In this document: positions 34,169-38,960 of the stretch, in pieces
Position numbering within the stretch: the stretch's first letter is position 1
Layout of the letters: each line of letters begins with the position of its first letter
Assembly (NCBI GenBank): GCA_025603075.1
Contig: MU626437.1
Coordinates: forward strand, 1-38,960
Length of the DNA: 38,960 bases
From: Neoconidiobolus thromboides FSU 785
Taxonomy: Eukaryota > Entomophthoromycota > Entomophthoromycetes > Entomophthorales > Neoconidiobolaceae
Direction: 5' to 3'
The notes under the pieces: model-generated
The model's database searches: none
What the model saw: only the letters and a program-made list of their open reading frames with translations
Told to the model about the DNA's origin: nothing
Made by a program: the position numbers and the translations under genes

Positions 34169-36171
34169 ATGTCTTCTGAAGATTTAATTTATGACGATGA
34201 TGCCAGTTATGATTTAGAATATAGTTCCCAAAGCGAACTTGGTGAACAAGAATTAAGTTTAGAGAATAGGTATTATGACGCTAAATGTAAGTATTCTTAA
34301 CATTTAATAAATTGTCAGCTCGTGTTTTACTCCATTCTACAATGACATTTTTTTTTTAGCATTGGTAAAAGAAGATCCAAGTAAAGTTATTGATGCTTTT
34401 GAAGAAATTATTAAACTCGAAGAAGGGGATGGACCTTTGTAAGTTGAATCCGGATTTTTATTACATTTTTAAAGTATTTATTCGAATATTTTTAGTACAT
34501 TTAAAAGTACCAAACAATTGTTAAAGTTCACTTATCGTAATGGGGATCTTGAAAAGGTAAAATATTATAATCTATTACATCATTTGTACATGAATAACAG
34601 CAACGGTAAATTAATCTGTTTATTTTTTAATTAAATAGGCCATGTCTTATTATCAGAAAATACTGTCTTTTCCATTAGGTGATGGAGTAGCATCGACTTA
34701 TAAAGATAGTTCTATTAATAATATGGTGGATTTGATATCCAAAAATACAAATAATGAGTTTTTGGATCAATTTTTTAAAGATACTATCAAGGTTCTTGAT
34801 CCAGTTAGAAATGAGGTAAAAAAAGAACAATTGTTTGTTTTGATATGGGATAAAAGTTTAACGACTTTTGTACTTTTAGAGATCATGGATTCGTACTCAA
34901 TTGAAGTTGGCGCATCTTTGGTTAACTCAAAAAAATTTTGATAGTTTAAGAGAGGTAGCTAATATTGAATATTTTAATTTTATAATTTATTATTATTAGT
35001 TATTACCTACTCTCTATAATTTTTGTAAAGATACATCAGGTAATGATGAAGAAAGAAAAGGAACTCATTTATTAGATATTATTTCAATTGATATGGAAAT
35101 TGCTTCTATTTTTAAAGATAATAAAAAATCAAAGGTAACATTATAAATTAAATATAATTAATATAATTAATTATTATTAATATAGAGATTATATGAACGA
35201 GCCTCAAATGTAAAAACAGCGTTTGCTTCACCTAGAGCAGATGGTGTTATTAGAGAATGTGGAGGTAAAATGTATATGAGAGAAAGTAATCATAGTAATC
35301 CAATAATAATTATTAATTATTAATATTATTATTCTATTAGGTAATTATGAATTAGCATATAAAGATTTTTTTAAATCATTCAATGCTTATAATGATGTTG
35401 GTGCCCCTCAAAGATTAAGAATTATAAAATATATTGTATTAACTAGTATGTTATCTAATGCTTTAGTCTCTCCTTTTGATTCACCTGAAATGAGCCAGTA
35501 AGCTGATATAAATTGAGTAAGAGATATATAATTAAGTTATTTAATTTGTTATTTTTAGATATCGTAGTCATAGAGAATGTCGTCATCTATATCAATTGAT
35601 CAATGCCTTTCAAAATAAAGACTCAAAATTGTTTGAAGAAATATTAGCAGGTAAAGGAAGAATAATAGCAATAGTAATAATAGCTTTATTTTTTATAAAT
35701 AGAACATTCCGAATCTCTACAAGACGATCCATTTGTATCTAGTTTCTTCTATCAATTAACACATACAGTACGTACACAAACATTAATTAAAATTTGTAAA
35801 AGTTTTACTCAATTAAAAATTGAATTTATTGCTATGGTAAATTTAATAAATAATATTAATAATAATGATATGAGTTATTAATATTTTATTCTTAGTTATT
35901 GAATCTATCAAGTGAAATTGCAATGGAATTGATAGTGAATTCACTATTAGATGAAGATATCAAAGGTCATATTGATGATGTCAAAAATATGTTGGTATTA
36001 GAACATAAAATGTAAGTTTGTTTTATTTATTATAGTAAATTAATAATTGTTTATTTTCTCTTCTTTTTAAATAGTAAACAAGGAAGTAAACGTAAATCAA
36101 CCTATAAAGAAATATCTAATACTTTAGATAATTTTCAAAATTCAGTAGTCAAAAAATTATCTGCTTATTAA
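34169..36171 (+). CDS. CSN2: COP9 signalosome complex subunit 2
   Basis: PCI scaffold subunit of the COP9 signalosome, which removes Nedd8 from cullin-RING ligases; CSN2 contacts the cullin. Twelve exons: 34169-34286, 34360-34438, 34496-34556, 34639-34815, 34880-34954, 35000-35134, 35186-35285, 35341-35497, 35559-35650, 35703-35836, 35896-36011, 36075-36171; 446 aa (human 443). Visible: an acidic N-terminus (EDLIYDDDASYDLEYSSQSE), helical-repeat region, KGTHLLDI, and GVIRECGGKMYMRESNYELAYKDFF, the best family match, whose intron donor I placed after 35285 so that the conserved KMxxRE is kept. The PCI/winged-helix part covers about 250-420 (VRTQTLIKI...LLNLSSEIA), then a C-terminal helix ending NSVVKKLSAY. 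Its stop is 164 bp from the convergent stop of paralog 3. Confidence 0.96.
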
Positions 36172-36335
36172 AGAATGTTTTTGACTGGAATTTATAACGG
36201 TTGTTGCTTAAAGAATAAATTATTAATTTACATGAGTACTGATTAATGTAATTTACTTTCATATTTGAATTTAAGGTTATAAAAAAATAATCAAACATAT
36301 TACTTTTTATTTTATTAACTGATTTAATAAATTTA

Positions 36336-37242
36336 TTAAACTTGAGTCATATTCATATCATTTTGATTACTTTCATAAGGCTCCTTTTCAATATTATCAA
36401 AAGAGTGATCATATCTGCCTTTTCTATCTCTTAATTTATAAACATAGCAATAAATTAATTGCAATACAACAGCTAATACAAGCAAAGCAATAACAACTAC
36501 TGTGAAGGTAATGGGATAGTCAATATAATTTAAAAAGGGATAAATCCAAAAGCCATGACTAAAAATAATAAATAAAGATATAATACAATAATGGTAGACT
36601 TACATCTTATGTACTAAAATAGCCATTGGAAGATATAAATATAATATAACAATCAAGGGTATAAAATGCCAAAATACAAACATATTGCAACATAATATCA
36701 ATTCAATCCAACAGAATACTAAATTCAATGCATGCATAGAAATTGATTGATAAGCATAAACTGGATCTGTTTTAAGTTTAGTATCATTTGGGAATAACAA
36801 AGACCAATAAACAATAGTAACTACTGGGGCTAATAACATAATAGATTGGAACAGTAAAGAATAGATAAAACGAAAAGACCAATGAATGTTATTGAAGGGG
36901 ACATATGTAGGGGCATGAAGATAACTACGTAAAGTGAAATAGGTTGTTATCTAGAAATAATAAAAAGATTAATCATTATTTTTATAAATAAACTAATAAA
37001 CTTTTATTTACTATAAAATACACAGTAATACCAAAGTATGATAAGTGCGTTAAGAATACAAAATATGTGATTGGGATAGCTTTGTTCTTTATAAATAATA
37101 CAATCACTGCTGCTATACAATATAAGGTAAGTATGCTTCTTATTACAAGTAATGTACGAGTTGAAATAAAATTAGATTTGATAGGTCTTTCTGGATGCAA
37201 ATGAGCTACTTTAAAATGACGAATTAAAGCTTGTCTGACCAT
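36336..37242 (-). CDS. FAR-17a/AIG1-like multi-pass membrane protein (paralog 3)
   Basis: Three exons, 37242-37012, 36950-36604, 36558-36336; 266 aa, about six hydrophobic segments. Same architecture as paralogs 1 and 2: FLTHLSYFGITVYF (63-76) with Thr65, HWSFRFIYSLLFQ, VYWSLL, SMHALNLVFCWIELI with His150, and HGFWIYPFLNY before the last helix. Both introns fall at the same positions as in paralog 1. It has a longer polar cytosol-like tail (KLRDRKGRYDHSFDN then an Asn/Met-rich end). Function inferred from the family only. Confidence 0.75.
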
Positions 37243-37982
37243 CTTGTTTTGTTATAAAATGGCTGAAGAATTAATTAGTTGACTATATTAATAAAAGGAA
37301 TCGGAAAAGTGAAGATTGATTATTTTTAGCTTCATAGCTTTAACTGCTATTACGGAAATTGTATTTTTAAATTTTTTGATTACTAAATTTAGTAAAGATG
37401 AATTTTATTCAAAATTTACGATTTAATTTTAGACTTAATTTTAACAATAGGGTTTTGATGATTTAATTTTGCTCCAAATAATCAAAGGTTAAAATTTTAA
37501 TTATTATTGTTCTGCTCGATCTTTTATATCTTAACTGCTTATTTAATTCAAAACCGAAATCAAAATTAAAATTAAAATAAACACTTCATGATCATTATTC
37601 CCCTTCCTATCGTTCCTTTAAAGTCATCTATTTTTATTCCTCCAGTTGTATATGCCAATAAAAACCTATCCCTTTTGAAAGTTTTTTTTAGATGTACCAT
37701 GAAGTTAAATAAAGACTTAGCAAAAACCATTAGATAAATGTAAATTAAATATTAATGAAGTAATTCATGTTTGAAATCAATACTATTTATTTTTTATAAA
37801 TCATATTACTACTTTAACTAACCTTCATTTATTAATTTAATTTAAATAATATAATATTAGACATATCATTTCATATCAAAATTTTTAAGCTACTCAAAAG
37901 TAAACAAAACATATTCCTAAACACAAATAACTTTTTAAAAACAAACACTATTGAGAAAAGTCAAGCTATATCAAAACATATA
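37243..37982. other. intergenic upstream of paralog 3
   Basis: 740 bp, AT-rich, containing the promoter of paralog 3 and the short 3' flank of the minus-strand tRNA-Asn. No other structure recognised. Confidence 0.5.
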
Positions 37983-38056
37983 CGCTCATAACTGGGATCG
38001 AACCAGTAACCTCCCGATTAACAGTCGGACGCGCTAGCCAATTGCGCCATACGAGC
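37983..38056 (-). tRNA. tRNA-Asn (anticodon GTT), inverted second copy
   Basis: Reverse complement of this segment is identical over all 74 nt to the tRNA-Asn at 32997-33070. Flanking sequences are unrelated, so it is a separate gene copy rather than part of a larger inverted duplication. A short T-run follows its 3' end. Confidence 0.96.
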
Positions 38057-38125
38057 TTTGAATTCATTAACTTGTTTGTTATATATATATTGCAAAATTT
38101 ATATTGAATAGATTTTAATACAAAA

Positions 38126-38230
38126 TATGGGGATGTATTTTTTATTTAAAAATTTCACTAACAATCTTTCCGCTCAAACAGCCCTTAAAAAATAGAAAAA
38201 GTAATGAAGTCAAAAAAATACTCCCACATG
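38126..38230 (+). mobile_element. MITE copy h
   Basis: Forward copy; left end TATGGGGATGTATTTTTTAT, right end AAAAAATACTCCCACATG (eroded from ACATCCCCAT). It lies 69 bp upstream of the minus-strand tRNA-Asn and abuts the next element. Confidence 0.8.
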
Positions 38231-38234
38231 GGGT

Positions 38235-38331
38235 TGTCTGGATTGGTTTCATCATTTTATCCAATTTTTAAAAATTTTGTATTTCAAAAACCTCGCTCAA
38301 AATTTTTTATTAAAATAAAAGTATCCAGACA
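38235..38331. mobile_element. 97-bp MITE-like element with TGTCTGGAT ends
   Basis: Begins TGTCTGGAT and ends ATCCAGACA, a perfect 9-bp inverted repeat. The right end, read inward, is CTGTGTCTGGATACTTTTAT, which resembles termini of Tc1-like elements as I remember them. No coding capacity. Confidence 0.6.
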
Positions 38332-38464
38332 CAGTTCTAAATCATTCTATTATAGTTTATACTGTAATTTAGTTGAATTTCTACTAGATCTTAAATACAT
38401 ATTCTTATAAAACTTTATTGAGAAATGTTTATTATTGGCTGCTTTATAAACAACATTGCAGATT

Positions 38465-38932
38465 TGTTATATGAAATATCGCTTTGTCAGTTCATGGTTA
38501 ATTATAGCATAACAATCGCCTAAGCTGTTGTGTTCTTGAGTTCAGAGAAAATCAATCCCATGTTCTTATTTTGATTTGTTATGAGAATTTCTAGCTTCAT
38601 CCAAAAGAGTACTATCTTCTCATTTTGATATTTATACTTTTCAGAGTATAAAAGAGTTTACAGAGTATAATAGTTCGAGGCTTTTTAACTGAATTATTCC
38701 CTGATATCTCGTACATTTAATAAAGCCACTAAGTTTTCTTAATAGTATTTTACGTAGATTTTACACTAGTGTTGCCTATTCTATTTGTCTTATATAGCTT
38801 GTAACCTATTGCGTGCTATTCCTCATAATCCAAGTCTATTTTAGTCACATAAACTAAGACCTTTCGACTTATAGTGTAGTCAACCCAGCAATAGCTGTTC
38901 TTGACTCCAAACCCTGAGTACCAGATTTCACA
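38465..38932 (+). mobile_element. solo LTR (copy 3) with 5-bp target duplication
   Basis: 468 bp, starting TGTTATATGAAAT and ending ATTTCACA, flanked by AGATT on both sides (38460-38464 and 38933-38937). The duplication proves insertion and shows that no internal region remains. TATAAAA at 38647-38653 and AATAAA at 38719-38724 sit as in copy 2. About 29 hand-counted differences from copy 2, mostly transitions. Confidence 0.9.
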
Positions 38933-38960
38933 AGATTCAATAAATCTAGATCATTATAAT

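Noticed and set aside
35265-35285. Earlier CSN2 donor at 35265 (GTAAAA)
   Set aside because: In frame, but it would remove the conserved GKMxxRE; the donor at 35286 keeps it.
38204-38410. 68-codon open frame on the + strand
   Set aside because: It runs through the end of a MITE and a TGTCTGGAT element; accidental.

Overview
The window looks like nuclear DNA of an early-diverging fungus, most plausibly Mucoromycota; I cannot name a genus. It is very AT-rich (about a quarter G+C by eye). Conserved eukaryotic genes are cut by short GT-AG introns, mostly 45-110 nt. There is a PacC/Rim101-type zinc-finger factor, a mitochondrial ribosome assembly factor and proline catabolism, which argues against amitochondriate anaerobic fungi. 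I joined exons by hand, checking reading phase at every junction and, where the family is conserved, protein similarity across it.

Layout. 1-95 is the 3' end of an LTR. 96-1951 is non-coding, with a decayed reading frame on the minus strand. 1952-14372 is a compact block of six housekeeping genes: TRM1 (+), COG1 (+), P5C dehydrogenase (-), ALG14 (-), IMO32/ABHD11 (+) and RSM22/METTL17 (-). 14373-17556 is a repeat-rich island with a solo LTR, several copies of a ~105-bp MITE and a tRNA-Ala. PacC/RIM101 (-) and a PH-FYVE protein gene (+) are divergent across about 4 kb of gene-free DNA. From 27 kb on there are three paralogous multi-pass membrane proteins that I assign to the FAR-17a/AIG1-like hydrolase family. 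The COP9 signalosome subunit CSN2 gene, two identical tRNA-Asn genes in opposite orientation, one tRNA-Glu and more MITEs lie among them. The window ends in a full-length solo LTR flanked by a 5-bp target duplication.

How the genes relate. There is no pathway cluster. Loose themes are tRNA and mitochondrial translation (TRM1, RSM22, tRNAs), Golgi/ER glycosylation and trafficking (COG1, ALG14, the PH-FYVE protein), mitochondrial metabolism (P5CDH, IMO32), and regulation (PacC, CSN2). The points most worth follow-up are the AIG1-like trio with a Thr-to-Ser change at the predicted nucleophile of one copy, a palindromic PacC-type site plus two more copies upstream of pacC itself, a TA-flanked MITE family concentrated near tRNA genes, and a tRNA-Ala gene lacking the invariant T54.
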